Origin: Kiritimatiellia bacterium | GTDB lineage: Bacteria; Verrucomicrobiota; Kiritimatiellia; RFP12; UBA1067 | DNA length: 64,000 bases | Assembly (NCBI GenBank): GCA_017405115.1 | Contig: JAFRBA010000153.1 | Location: forward strand, 62,001-126,000 | Direction of reading: 5' to 3' | Shown here: piece after piece, positions 50,598 through 58,609 of the stretch | Position numbering within the stretch: the stretch's first letter is position 1 | Layout of the letters: each line of letters starts with the position of its first letter | Notes under the pieces: generated by a model | Told to the model about the DNA's origin: nothing | What the model saw: the letters and a program-made list of their open reading frames with translations, nothing else | Database searches by the model: none | Made by a program: the position numbers and the translations under genes

Positions 50598-51397
50598 TGG
50601 ATTTCTCGGTGTTCAGGGGCAAACTAGTTGCTGGCGGTTATTCGGATGATACAGCAGACGCCAAGATAGCTCACGATATTGTGCTGAAGGCCGTGCGCGA
50701 CTCCGGCTTTCATGACAACCTGACGGTCAAGGGTGGCGTCGTAATGAGCTCGCTGACTGATATTGCGAGACGGGCGACTATGGACATGGATCTGGACTTT
50801 CTGCGATATCCTCTGGCAAATGACGCCATACGCAAATTCGTATCTGGTCTGAATCGTGTCGCGCCATGTAGAATCCGCATTTCCGGCAAGATCGAGACAT
50901 TGCGTCAACAGGAATACAAAGGGAAGAGGATTCACCTTACACTGATTGACGAGGTGGGTGTCACCATCGAAACGAAGATAGATATTGGCGTTCATACCAG
51001 AACTGAGGTAGAACAATACGACAGGTCCTTCAAGATAGTGGTGGACGACAGCGAGGTGTCGCTTCTGGTGAACCCGAATGAACAGATATTCGTCGAGAAG
51101 CTGAAAAGCCTTCTGCGCTTTGGAAGTGCGTCCACGCGCTTCAAGGATATCTTCGACATGTACTATCTTTCCAGCCGTACGAGACGTGATGTCATCGGTA
51201 AGCTACTAAAGGACTACATCTTCGACGATAACGGAATGCGGGAGAACTCCACATCAGACATTGTGGCTCGGCTTGTGCGTATCTTCCGCAACAAGACATT
51301 CATGCGCAGTCTGTCGAAGCCGACAAATGCATGGCTTGACGTGCCGGCAGAAGCGGCGACTTCGGCCATAATGGCATTCATATCGTCGATGGAGTGA
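50594..51397 (+). CDS. abiEii: AbiEii-type nucleotidyltransferase toxin
   Basis: 267 residues. A DNA-polymerase-beta-fold nucleotidyltransferase. NLTVKGGVVM and ATMDMDLDF (about 45-67) carry the motif G-x and the two Asp residues that bind metal. The second half has NPNEQIFVEKLKSLLRFGSA and RFKDIFDMYYLS, typical of AbiEii. Homologous toxins block growth by modifying tRNA ends, and in phage-infected cells lead to abortive infection. Both catalytic Asp residues are present, so it should be active. Confidence 0.87.
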   Translation: MMDFSVFRGKLVAGGYSDDTADAKIAHDIVLKAVRDSGFHDNLTVKGGVVMSSLTDIARRATMDMDLDFLRYPLANDAIRKFVSGLNRVAPCRIRISGKIETLRQQEYKGKRIHLTLIDEVGVTIETKIDIGVHTRTEVEQYDRSFKIVVDDSEVSLLVNPNEQIFVEKLKSLLRFGSASTRFKDIFDMYYLSSRTRRDVIGKLLKDYIFDDNGMRENSTSDIVARLVRIFRNKTFMRSLSKPTNAWLDVPAEAATSAIMAFISSME

Positions 51398-51400
51398 GGC

Positions 51401-51985
51401 ATGACATTCTTCTCTTCAGACCAGCATTTTGGGCATTTCAACATCATCCGCCTGAGCCATCGACCGTTCGCTTCGCTCGACGAGATGAACGAGGTGATGA
51501 TTGCCAAATGGAACGTCAAGGTCATGGCAGACGATACGATATACATTCTTGGCGATCTATTCTTCAGGTCTGCTATGGTAGAGCCGATATTGAAGCGACT
51601 CAACGGGCGCAAGCACCTTGTCCTCGGCAATCATGACCACTCATGGACGGGGAGAGTCCGATTGGGGGACTACTTCGAGAGCGTCCAGACAATGAAGGAG
51701 ATTGTCGTGGACGGCAAGCCGGCGACGCTTTGCCACTATCCGATGCTGTCTTATCCACAGGCGCGGCGTGGCTACATGATATACGGACACATCCACAACA
51801 ACACGGGCGACGACTACTGGCCTCTGATCATGCGACGTTCCCGTATGCTCAACGCGGGCGTTGACGTGAACGGATTTGAGCCCGTTTCCTTCGAAGAGCT
51901 TGTTTCGAACAATGCCGCGTTTCGCCAGCTCCATGCAGATACCGCTCGAAGCAATCCCCTGACGATGTTCTGCGCCGAGGCATGA
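51401..51985 (+). CDS. Calcineurin-like metallophosphoesterase
   Basis: 194 residues. Motifs SSDQHFGHFNI (DxH), LGDLFF (GD), LVLGNHDHSW (GNHD), LCHYPM and YGHIHNN (GHxH) give a complete dinuclear metal site. Small phosphoesterases of this form occur in phages and near defence genes and may act on nucleotides or 2',3'-cyclic ends. It starts three bases after abiEii with GGAGTGAGG as RBS, so it is part of the AbiE operon here. That addition is not standard for AbiE and might provide counter- or co-activity. It ends just before the right 58-bp repeat. Confidence 0.85.
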   Translation: MTFFSSDQHFGHFNIIRLSHRPFASLDEMNEVMIAKWNVKVMADDTIYILGDLFFRSAMVEPILKRLNGRKHLVLGNHDHSWTGRVRLGDYFESVQTMKEIVVDGKPATLCHYPMLSYPQARRGYMIYGHIHNNTGDDYWPLIMRRSRMLNAGVDVNGFEPVSFEELVSNNAAFRQLHADTARSNPLTMFCAEA

Positions 51986-52047
51986 TTAATGTTGTGGCAT
52001 TCCCTTGGCATAATTGCACAGAGGAATGTGACGTATCTGTTTCTTCG

Positions 52048-52105
52048 CGGCTGGTTTCGGGCGGGGCGGAAGAGGCGGGGATGAAGGGCTGGCGCGGACA
52101 CGCGG
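52048..52105 (+). repeat. 58-bp direct repeat, right copy
   Basis: Identical to 49789-49846. It ends eight bases before the stop codon of the convergent response-regulator gene, in the intergenic gap. Confidence 0.9.
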
Positions 52106-52113
52106 CGAGATGT

Positions 52114-52737
52114 TCACGTCTTGATCAGGTGTTTGTGCATTGCAATGCCGACGGCTTCGGTGCGGTTTGCAGCGCCGATCTTCGCAAGTATCGCTCGTAC
52201 GTGGTCATTGACGCCGTCCAGTCTGATGCCGAGCTGCCGCGATATGTCGCGGTCGGAAAGCCCGCGGACCATTGAGGCGAGAATCTCCTTCTGCCGAGGG
52301 GTAAGCTCCGGTATGGGGGGATTGGCGGCGAACTGCTGCTGTATCTCGGCGGATATGAACTCGCCGCCCTTGGCCACTTTGCGTATGGCTTTTACCAGCT
52401 CCGCATTGTCGGCGTTCTTGAGTATCGCGCCCTTCGCACCGGCCGCAAGCGCGTGGGCGATTCCGTCGGACGTGCCGAAGGTGGTGAGCAGGATCACGCG
52501 AGAGCCCGGCGCCTTCTCGGAAATCTCCGCCGTCGCCTCGACGCCGTCCTTCTTCGGCATTACGAGGTCCATGATGATGATGTCTGGCCGCAGTCGCACG
52601 GCTTCGCGCACGGCCTCGATCCCGTTCTTGGCTTGGCCGACAACCTGGAAGTCGCGCTCCGTGCCGAGAAGCGCGGCAAGCCCGGTGCGCACGATGAGGT
52701 GGTCGTCTGCGATGAGAATGCTTATTTTGTCTTTCAT
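52114..52737 (-). CDS. NarL/FixJ-family response regulator
   Basis: 207 residues. A receiver domain (ADDH acidic pair at 11-12, phospho-acceptor Asp57 in IIIMDLVMP, Lys near 105 in GAILKNADN) is followed by a LuxR-type HTH (ELTPRQKEILASMVRGLSDR, then GIRLDGVNDHVRAILAKIGA). The kinase gene is immediately upstream on the same strand with a 28-base gap, so the two form one operon and a phosphorelay pair. Start at 52737 chosen because the receiver begins right there. Targets unknown. Confidence 0.92.
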   Translation of the reverse strand: MKDKISILIADDHLIVRTGLAALLGTERDFQVVGQAKNGIEAVREAVRLRPDIIIMDLVMPKKDGVEATAEISEKAPGSRVILLTTFGTSDGIAHALAAGAKGAILKNADNAELVKAIRKVAKGGEFISAEIQQQFAANPPIPELTPRQKEILASMVRGLSDRDISRQLGIRLDGVNDHVRAILAKIGAANRTEAVGIAMHKHLIKT

Positions 52738-52765
52738 GTGAAAAGGTTGATTTTGACGTTGGACG

Positions 52766-54856
52766 TTAGACATGGGACGAGGGAGAGGCATTGGTCGGCA
52801 AGACATCTCGTCTCGTGTCTAGTGTCTCGCGCCTCGCTGAAATTCTTGCTGTCGCCTTCGCTCCGCTTCCCGGCGAGCTTTCGATGTTGAACTCGCCTTC
52901 GAGCGCCTCGATGCGTTCTGTGATGCCGACGAGGCCATAGTGGCCCTCGGCGAATCCTGGGGCCGTGGCGGGGTCAAAGCCCGTTCCGTTGTCGCGCACC
53001 GAGAAGAGCAGGTTGTCGCCGTCGATGCTGCCGGCTATCCAGATCTTCGTGGCCTTTCCGTGCCGGACGGCGTTTATCGCCAGCTCCCGGATGCTTCGCA
53101 GAATGGCGTGGGCTGTGTTGTCGGATATCCTTTCTCTCGGCACATTGAAGCGAATCGCGACGTCCACGCCGATGACATGCGGAGCCAACGTCTGGCGGAT
53201 GGCCTCGTCCATACTGGACTCCTCAAGTGCGCGGTTTCTGAGGTCCCAGATGCAGTTCCGGAGCTCGTCGCGGCAAGACTTGAGCGTGCGCGTGGCCTGG
53301 CCGAGATGCTCGCGCATGGCCTTCGGGTCTATTTCGACGAGCTTGCCCGCCGTGTCGATTTCAAGTGAAACCCCGGTCAGGTTCTGGGCGAGCGAATCGT
53401 GTAGTTCCACGGCGAGGCGGGTGCGTTCCTCGACCTTGAGGTCGGTTGCGAACTTCGCCATTCGCGCGGCGTTTCGCCGTTGCGCCATGTTCCTCACCAC
53501 AACGCCGAGGAGAAGCGCGAGCAGTCCGCCGATGACGACTGCAAGGCGTCGCGGCGTCCACCATGGCGGACGCTTCAGGATTCTTATGTCGGAGGGCGTT
53601 CGGATTACCAACGTTATGCCCGTGACGTGTGGGAAGGCGGAATAGGAGTGCCAGTTGTCGCATTCCACGATGCAGGTGCCCGTCACCTCTATTACGCTGT
53701 CGATGCTGATGTCGTCAAGGACAGATCTGTTGGCGCTTACGTCGACGGGAATCGTCTCGGTGTCGCATTTCAGCGTGACGAGCGCGTACTGCGTGTCGCT
53801 TGACGGCCTGTCCTGTACGGTTCCACGTAAGCGGAATGTACGACCGTGGAGAGTTGGGATTATGCGTTCCGAGCCGTTTTCGTCCCTCAGAAAGCCGCGA
53901 ACATCCTCTGCTGCGTCTTCCTTTATTGCGGCGAGATCGGCACGTCGCCAGATGGCGTCGGAAAGATTCATGCGGTAGAGGTCTGTTCTCACAAGTCCTA
54001 CCGCTTCTATTGTCGCGCCATATTCAGGAACGGAACTTCCGGAAAGCTCGACTGTGTGGACGTCGCCGTTTCCGCTCTTGATGAGCATGCGGTTTCCGTG
54101 CCATACGGCGATCACCTTGCCGGAAAGTCGCCGTCGTTCCAACGGCGGTATGTCTTCGGGATTCGGGAATCGAATGGTGACGACTTCAGGGACGTCAAAC
54201 GGATCGGGAGGCGCCGGGCGGATGACTTTTATGTCGTTGAAGTCTAAAAGATTGATGAACCGTCCGAGCGTGACGCGAAAGCCGTAATCCCATGGTGCGC
54301 ACAGTCCGGTGACTGCGACGAACGCGCCGGTCATCCTCTGCACTGCATCAAGGTCTGCGCAGTCGGAGTGCAGCGTCATGTAGATGGATTTGTCGCCGTC
54401 AGTCAAAATCATGTAATACCACAGCGGGTCGATGTCGTCGCGAAACACTTCTTTGATTGTGCCTTGTACCTTTACGGGAAGGTTGTCGTATTTTCCGCTT
54501 TTGATCTCTGCGATCGACACTTCGGCGACTGGTGGCGGCTTTCTGTGCGTTTCAACTGTAAACTGTGAACAGATGGCAATGCCCATTCCAGATGGGTATG
54601 GGTTAATCGTGCCAACGGCGCGTATTATGTCGCCGTTCTGAAGCTGTTCGGTATTGGCATTGCCTTTGTATTCGATGCGTGTTGAACCAGAGGCGTCCGT
54701 TATAAGAAAGCATGAATGGTTTGGAACGTAGGGGGATATCATGCCGCGCAAATCGAAGGACGCACCTTTGACCGACCGGTGTACGGCAGAGGTGACATCG
54801 ACTGCGTTTGTCAGCATGACGACTGATGCGAACAGAAAAGACAGCGTACTCATCAT
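52766..54856 (-). CDS. NarX-type sensor histidine kinase with large extracytoplasmic OB-like sensor
   Basis: 696 residues. A signal or anchor at the N-terminus is followed by about 410 residues of apparently periplasmic beta-rich sequence. It has three repeats of an OB-fold-like pattern (SVKGASFDLRGMISPYVPNH, then LPVKVQGTIKEVF and RRRLSGKVIAVWHGNRMLIK; TFRLRGTVQ is a further match). One transmembrane helix (RLAVVIGGLLALLLGVVVRN, about 445) leads to a HisKA_3 dimerisation domain with the phospho-acceptor His (about 485) in RLAVELHDSLAQNLTGVSLE. A HATPase_c domain (NAVRHGKA, NGTGFDPA, GHYGLVGI) follows. The first ATG lies eight bases from a -10 box. The ligand of the OB-like sensor is unknown. 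Confidence 0.88.
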   Translation of the reverse strand: MMSTLSFLFASVVMLTNAVDVTSAVHRSVKGASFDLRGMISPYVPNHSCFLITDASGSTRIEYKGNANTEQLQNGDIIRAVGTINPYPSGMGIAICSQFTVETHRKPPPVAEVSIAEIKSGKYDNLPVKVQGTIKEVFRDDIDPLWYYMILTDGDKSIYMTLHSDCADLDAVQRMTGAFVAVTGLCAPWDYGFRVTLGRFINLLDFNDIKVIRPAPPDPFDVPEVVTIRFPNPEDIPPLERRRLSGKVIAVWHGNRMLIKSGNGDVHTVELSGSSVPEYGATIEAVGLVRTDLYRMNLSDAIWRRADLAAIKEDAAEDVRGFLRDENGSERIIPTLHGRTFRLRGTVQDRPSSDTQYALVTLKCDTETIPVDVSANRSVLDDISIDSVIEVTGTCIVECDNWHSYSAFPHVTGITLVIRTPSDIRILKRPPWWTPRRLAVVIGGLLALLLGVVVRNMAQRRNAARMAKFATDLKVEERTRLAVELHDSLAQNLTGVSLEIDTAGKLVEIDPKAMREHLGQATRTLKSCRDELRNCIWDLRNRALEESSMDEAIRQTLAPHVIGVDVAIRFNVPRERISDNTAHAILRSIRELAINAVRHGKATKIWIAGSIDGDNLLFSVRDNGTGFDPATAPGFAEGHYGLVGITERIEALEGEFNIESSPGSGAKATARISARRETLDTRRDVLPTNASPSSHV

Positions 54857-54864
54857 TGCCTACT

Positions 54865-54873
54865 ATTTTAGCA
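54865..54873 (-). promoter_or_regulatory. Extended -10 promoter of the two-component operon
   Basis: Minus strand TGCTAAAAT, with the box ending eight bases before the ATG at 54856. Confidence 0.55.
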
Positions 54874-54887
54874 TATTCCTCGCATCA

Positions 54888-54911
54888 GCATACCCCCCTA
54901 ATGTTAGGGGG
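54888..54911. repeat. Palindromic boundary repeat, left copy
   Basis: GCATACCCCCC followed by TAATGTTAGGGGG. The stem CCCCCTAA/TTAGGGGG has a 2-base loop. It contains the stop codon of the minus-strand ATPase gene and recurs beyond the 5' end of that gene at 56387-56410. Confidence 0.75.
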
Positions 54912-56253
54912 TGCCGTTTGCGCTCTCTGTCAGCATTTCATGTATCGCATAGAGGGGATAATCTTCTATGACTCCTGAGTTGTTGCGCTTGGACATTGAG
55001 AGCCGCAAAGCCCTTGCGGGACTGTATCGTGCGATGTAGGATGTGAGCGACTTTGCTTTCAGGTTCGTCTCTGCCTTTGCCTCTACAGGGCATATTGATG
55101 TGCCAACCTGCACGAGAAATTCGATTTCAGCCTTCGCATCGTCTGGTGACCAGTATCGTGGGCTAAACCCGTATGCGCATAGTTCCTGCGCTACGAACTG
55201 CTCCGTAAGCGCACCTTTGAAATGGGTGAATATCTCGCTTCCCTCCAAAAGCGTCTGCTGCGGAAGATTCGTCATCGCGCCAACAAGCCCAACGTCATGC
55301 GCATACAGCTTGAAGGCGTTGAACTCCTCATATCCGGCAAGTGGCATGAGAGGGGCGGAAACGCTGTGCACCATACGTATCATTCCGGCGTCGTCCAGCC
55401 AGTTGAGGGCGGCTTCGTATTCCCTCGCACGAGCGCCAGCCCTCAAGGCCGTGTAGATGAATTTCTTGTTTTCCTTGGCAAGCTGGGCTGGTATTGCGTT
55501 CCAGAGAAGTCTTATCCGCTCAAGCATTGCCCCATCGGCATGCTTGGCGAAATCCTCATCATAGGATTTCAGTATCTCCTTCTGGGTCGCTCTTACCGCC
55601 ATGAAGCCGTCATTGGACATGTACGCGAGAATCGCCTCTGGCATGCCGCCAATGAAGTAGAACTTCTTCAGCAGTTCGCAGAAGGAGTCGTGGAACGTTC
55701 CGATCATCTTCCAGTCGCGCCGCCTTAGAATGTTGCATTTCGCATTCTCTCCAATGGCCAGAAGGAACTCCTCGAATGTCATAGGCGGCACATCAAGGAA
55801 GGACACCTTGCCGACAGGAAACGATGCCTTTGCGGAATCGCTTTTCTTGCCTTTCTTCTTGCGGTTCAGAGCCAGTCCGAGAAGCGATCCCGCCGCCAGC
55901 ACCGCAAGCTCCGGCATGTCTTCGTTGAAGAACTTGAGTGCAGTGATGGCTCGTGCCGACTCCTGTATTTCGTCTATGACAAGAAGTGTCTTGCCCGGTT
56001 CAATCGATTTGCCCGTCTCAATGGATATCACTTCAGTTACTGTCTTGGGATCAAGGTCGATAGTCTCGAATCTGGTGCGCAACCGTTCGTTCTTCATCAA
56101 GTTCACGCGCACGGTGTCGTTTGGATAGTATCTGTGGGCAAATTCGTCCATGAGCCAAGTCTTTCCGACTTGCCTCGCCCCCATGAGGATAAGAGGCTTG
56201 CGCCGTTTCGACTTATCCCATTCCTCCATTTGCTTAAAGATGCTTCTTTCCAT
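54904..56253 (-). CDS. AAA ATPase with DUF4143 domain
   Basis: 449 residues. An N-terminal AAA_14-type ATPase: Walker A GARQVGKT at about 25-32, Walker B LLVIDEIQES at about 89-98, and AVLAAGSLLGLAL as sensor strand. It is followed by a winged-helix linker (about 250-330) and the DUF4143 domain. Near the C-terminus EIEFLVQ and CPVEAKA reproduce the acidic residue plus ExK pattern of PD-(D/E)xK nucleases. The family is very common in anaerobes, and its biological role is not established to my knowledge. The promoter is overlaid by three phased direct repeats, and the gene lies between two matching palindromes. Confidence 0.87.
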   Translation of the reverse strand: MERSIFKQMEEWDKSKRRKPLILMGARQVGKTWLMDEFAHRYYPNDTVRVNLMKNERLRTRFETIDLDPKTVTEVISIETGKSIEPGKTLLVIDEIQESARAITALKFFNEDMPELAVLAAGSLLGLALNRKKKGKKSDSAKASFPVGKVSFLDVPPMTFEEFLLAIGENAKCNILRRRDWKMIGTFHDSFCELLKKFYFIGGMPEAILAYMSNDGFMAVRATQKEILKSYDEDFAKHADGAMLERIRLLWNAIPAQLAKENKKFIYTALRAGARAREYEAALNWLDDAGMIRMVHSVSAPLMPLAGYEEFNAFKLYAHDVGLVGAMTNLPQQTLLEGSEIFTHFKGALTEQFVAQELCAYGFSPRYWSPDDAKAEIEFLVQVGTSICPVEAKAETNLKAKSLTSYIARYSPARALRLSMSKRNNSGVIEDYPLYAIHEMLTESANGTP

Positions 56254-56287
56254 GTTCCTTTATGCCTTTCCTTGGCTGTCGGCGCGT

Positions 56288-56296
56288 ATTATATCA
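56288..56296 (-). promoter_or_regulatory. Extended -10 promoter of the DUF4143 ATPase gene
   Basis: Minus strand TGATATAAT, 34 bases before the ATG. Its TG lies inside the first of the three direct repeats, so a protein on the repeats would cover the -10 and -35 region. Confidence 0.65.
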
Positions 56297-56377
56297 CATT
56301 TTCGGAACGAAAGATGTATGCTGCCTACACATTTTCGGAACGAATATCAAGGCGATGCATCACATTTTCGGAATGAA
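56295..56377. repeat. Three phased 17-bp direct repeats upstream of the ATPase gene
   Basis: CACATTTTCGGAACGAA at 56295-56311 and 56328-56344, and CACATTTTCGGAATGAA at 56361-56377. The starts are exactly 33 bases apart, with unrelated 16-base spacers. The regular phase, close to three helical turns, suggests cooperative protein binding on one DNA face. Confidence 0.85.
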
Positions 56378-56386
56378 ACTGCAACG

Positions 56387-56410
56387 GCATACCCCCTAAT
56401 GTTAGGGGGT
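56387..56410. repeat. Palindromic boundary repeat, right copy
   Basis: GCATACCCCCTAA, a 2-base loop, then TTAGGGGGT; 9-bp stem at 56391-56410. Matches 54888-54911. Confidence 0.75.
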
Positions 56411-56430
56411 TTTGTCAGGGGAATGGGTTA

Positions 56431-56439
56431 TGGTATAAT
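56431..56439 (+). promoter_or_regulatory. Extended -10 promoter of the CBM/glycosidase-like gene
   Basis: TGGTATAAT, 22 bases before the ATG at 56462, with AAGGA as RBS. Confidence 0.6.
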
Positions 56440-56461
56440 TCATGCACAAGGAAAAATAATA

Positions 56462-58576
56462 ATGAGTTGTCTGAAACGGACATGGATAATGTTTTTTACG
56501 GCTGTCTGTGCAGTCGTGGTCCATGCTGTTGACAATCCGTCGTTTGAAGGTGGTTTCGACAATTGGACGGCTGGCAAGAACATGTCAATAGACGGAGAGG
56601 TGTTTCATTCTGGCGGAGCTGCGGCGAAGGTTGTAGTGGACGATCCGCTCAAAGATGAGGTTTATTTATCGCGGACGTTACCAATTATCGGAGGTGCAGG
56701 GTATGCGGCGTCGTGTTGGATTCGGACAGAGAACGTCGAGTTATCAAAATGCCGCGACACGTCTGTAGGTGCGGGCATGATCATTGAATGGGCTGATGCT
56801 GACGGCAGGTATATCGGCTGGGGGTCGAGCACCTACAATAATTTCGGCACCAGAGACTGGTTTCAAATCAAGAGTGGACCATTGCGCGCACCACCGAACG
56901 CCGCTCGTGCATTGATTACTCTTTGTCTGCGAGGCAAGGGTACTGCATGGTTTGATGACTTCTCCTTCAACAAGTCTCTTGAATCTGTCAAGAAGGCGAG
57001 TCCGATAGACGGTATAGTGCTGACAAACAATACTCCAGCGTTCGCTTGGACCATGTGCACGGGTGTGACCAACTATGTGCTTCGCCTTTCGCGGAATCGG
57101 ACATTTCCCAACGGAGGCGAGATTGTCATTAACTGTGGGGGGCGTCTCCGCTATCAGCTCTGGCGACCGTTGGTCAAAGGGCGGTGGTACTGGAAGGTGA
57201 CGGCGACCGGTATGGACGACAATAATCCATGGAGTTTTGGACAGGAGGCGGAGGAGTCCGCCGATTGCTTGCCGCCGCTTGTCATAGGTACGGCGGCACG
57301 TGTCACAAGCTCCAAGCAATCTTTCTCCGTCTGGGTCAGCGATTCTTCTGGTGTGATGCCTTTCGCTGAGTACGCCGGAGGCAAGTCGTCGGCGCGGGGG
57401 GATATTCGAGACGGTAAGTTCAAACTTGTCATCTCGCCGCCACCAGAAGGTTGGAAGCGCGGTATAACTGATTCGGACATAATCACTCGTGATGCTGCCG
57501 GAAACATTGGACGATTTCGGTTTTACCTACTGAACGCCCCTAAACCTGCGAATGTTGTGACAATGGATCACAATGGAAATTATCGGTTGAACGGTGCGCC
57601 ATACTTCCCATTGGGCATATATCAGGTTACGAAGCCCTATCTTCGGGAGGTGAGAGACGCGGGTTTTGATGTCGTCCACATGTACCGCTGGGAAAAGATT
57701 GCTGAAAGCGAACCATGTCGAGACTATCTGGATGCCTGTGCCGAAGTGGGACTTCGTGCGTTCGTCGGCTTTGACCGTGGCACATACACCAAGAACGGTC
57801 TGAAGGACGGAAACCAACGCGCAATCATAAGTCGAATCGAGGCGTTGGCTGACCATTCCGCCCTCTTTTGTTGGTATCTTTACGATGAACCAGAGCTCTT
57901 GAGTCAGTTCGTTTCCCCCGACATGATGGCTGACTATGCAAGCCTGATTCGTGCGCTTGACCCGTGGCATCCAGTGGTCATGTCGACCTGGGCGAACGCC
58001 AATTACCGCAGTGCCTGGGATTCGCATTGGACGCAAAGCTACGGACGGCCGCATGATGTCTTCATCGATTTCGGCAAGTATCGTGCCAAGTTGGGTGACA
58101 GTCCGATTACGTTGATACTCGGAGCGTATGACGATGGCTTGTCTCGCAGACTTAGGCAAAAGGAGCTGATTGATCCTGATGAGTTTTGGTTGGACGTCGC
58201 ATGCTTCCGTGCGTCTGCCAACATTGGCATTGCCAACGGAACAAACGGACTTATGTGGTGGTGGTTCGCCAAAGAAGACGGGAGTTACTACTCTGCCAGC
58301 AAATCGCCGCGCGCCTGGCGTGACTTGACGACAGTAGTGCGCGAGATTGCTGCGCTAAGACCTCTGCTTGCGGAAGCTGGCGAAGTGTCGCGTGGTGTTT
58401 GTGGTGATCCAGAATCGGAAGTTGTCTGGTGGGCAAAGCGAACATCTTCCCGCACAGTGGCATTTGTCGTCAATACGTCGGATAAGTCTACAAATGTCAA
58501 CCTGGACTTGCCGGGCCTTGGCTGTCGAAAGATAGTCCTTGACAGATATGAGGTTCGTCAGATTGACGACAAATGA
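56462..58576 (+). CDS. Secreted glycosidase-like protein with CBM4/9-type domain
   Basis: 704 residues. Signal peptide (TWIMFFTAVCAVVVHA). Residues about 25-180 are a carbohydrate-binding jelly roll (NPSFEGGFDNWTAGKNMSID, AWFDDFSFNKS). Fibronectin-like strands follow (KGRWYWKVTATGMDDNNPWS). A clan-A-like TIM barrel (about 375-640) opens with YRLNGAPYFPLGIYQVTKPY, and CWYLYDEPELLSQF holds a probable acid/base Glu. A closing beta-domain (TVAFVVNTSDKSTNVNLDLP) completes the chain. The family number is not assigned. It precedes the large LamG protein by 33 bases and may work with it. Base composition is lower in GC than the 26-46 kb glycan genes. Confidence 0.75.
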   Translation: MSCLKRTWIMFFTAVCAVVVHAVDNPSFEGGFDNWTAGKNMSIDGEVFHSGGAAAKVVVDDPLKDEVYLSRTLPIIGGAGYAASCWIRTENVELSKCRDTSVGAGMIIEWADADGRYIGWGSSTYNNFGTRDWFQIKSGPLRAPPNAARALITLCLRGKGTAWFDDFSFNKSLESVKKASPIDGIVLTNNTPAFAWTMCTGVTNYVLRLSRNRTFPNGGEIVINCGGRLRYQLWRPLVKGRWYWKVTATGMDDNNPWSFGQEAEESADCLPPLVIGTAARVTSSKQSFSVWVSDSSGVMPFAEYAGGKSSARGDIRDGKFKLVISPPPEGWKRGITDSDIITRDAAGNIGRFRFYLLNAPKPANVVTMDHNGNYRLNGAPYFPLGIYQVTKPYLREVRDAGFDVVHMYRWEKIAESEPCRDYLDACAEVGLRAFVGFDRGTYTKNGLKDGNQRAIISRIEALADHSALFCWYLYDEPELLSQFVSPDMMADYASLIRALDPWHPVVMSTWANANYRSAWDSHWTQSYGRPHDVFIDFGKYRAKLGDSPITLILGAYDDGLSRRLRQKELIDPDEFWLDVACFRASANIGIANGTNGLMWWWFAKEDGSYYSASKSPRAWRDLTTVVREIAALRPLLAEAGEVSRGVCGDPESEVVWWAKRTSSRTVAFVVNTSDKSTNVNLDLPGLGCRKIVLDRYEVRQIDDK

Positions 58577-58609
58577 CTTGACTAACAACAAGGAGAAAGG
58601 AACGAACAA

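Noticed and set aside
49789..52105. An insertion sequence delimited by the 58-bp repeats
   Set aside because: The repeats are direct, not inverted, and no transposase is encoded between them.
54894..54911. The left palindrome as an ordinary terminator of the ATPase gene
   Set aside because: No T-run follows on the minus strand, and the same palindrome with the same GCATAC flank occurs beyond the 5' end of the gene.
56295..56377. A minimal CRISPR array
   Set aside because: Repeats are only 17 bp with 16-bp spacers and three copies, no cas genes are near, and the array overlaps a promoter. Phased operator-like repeats fit better.
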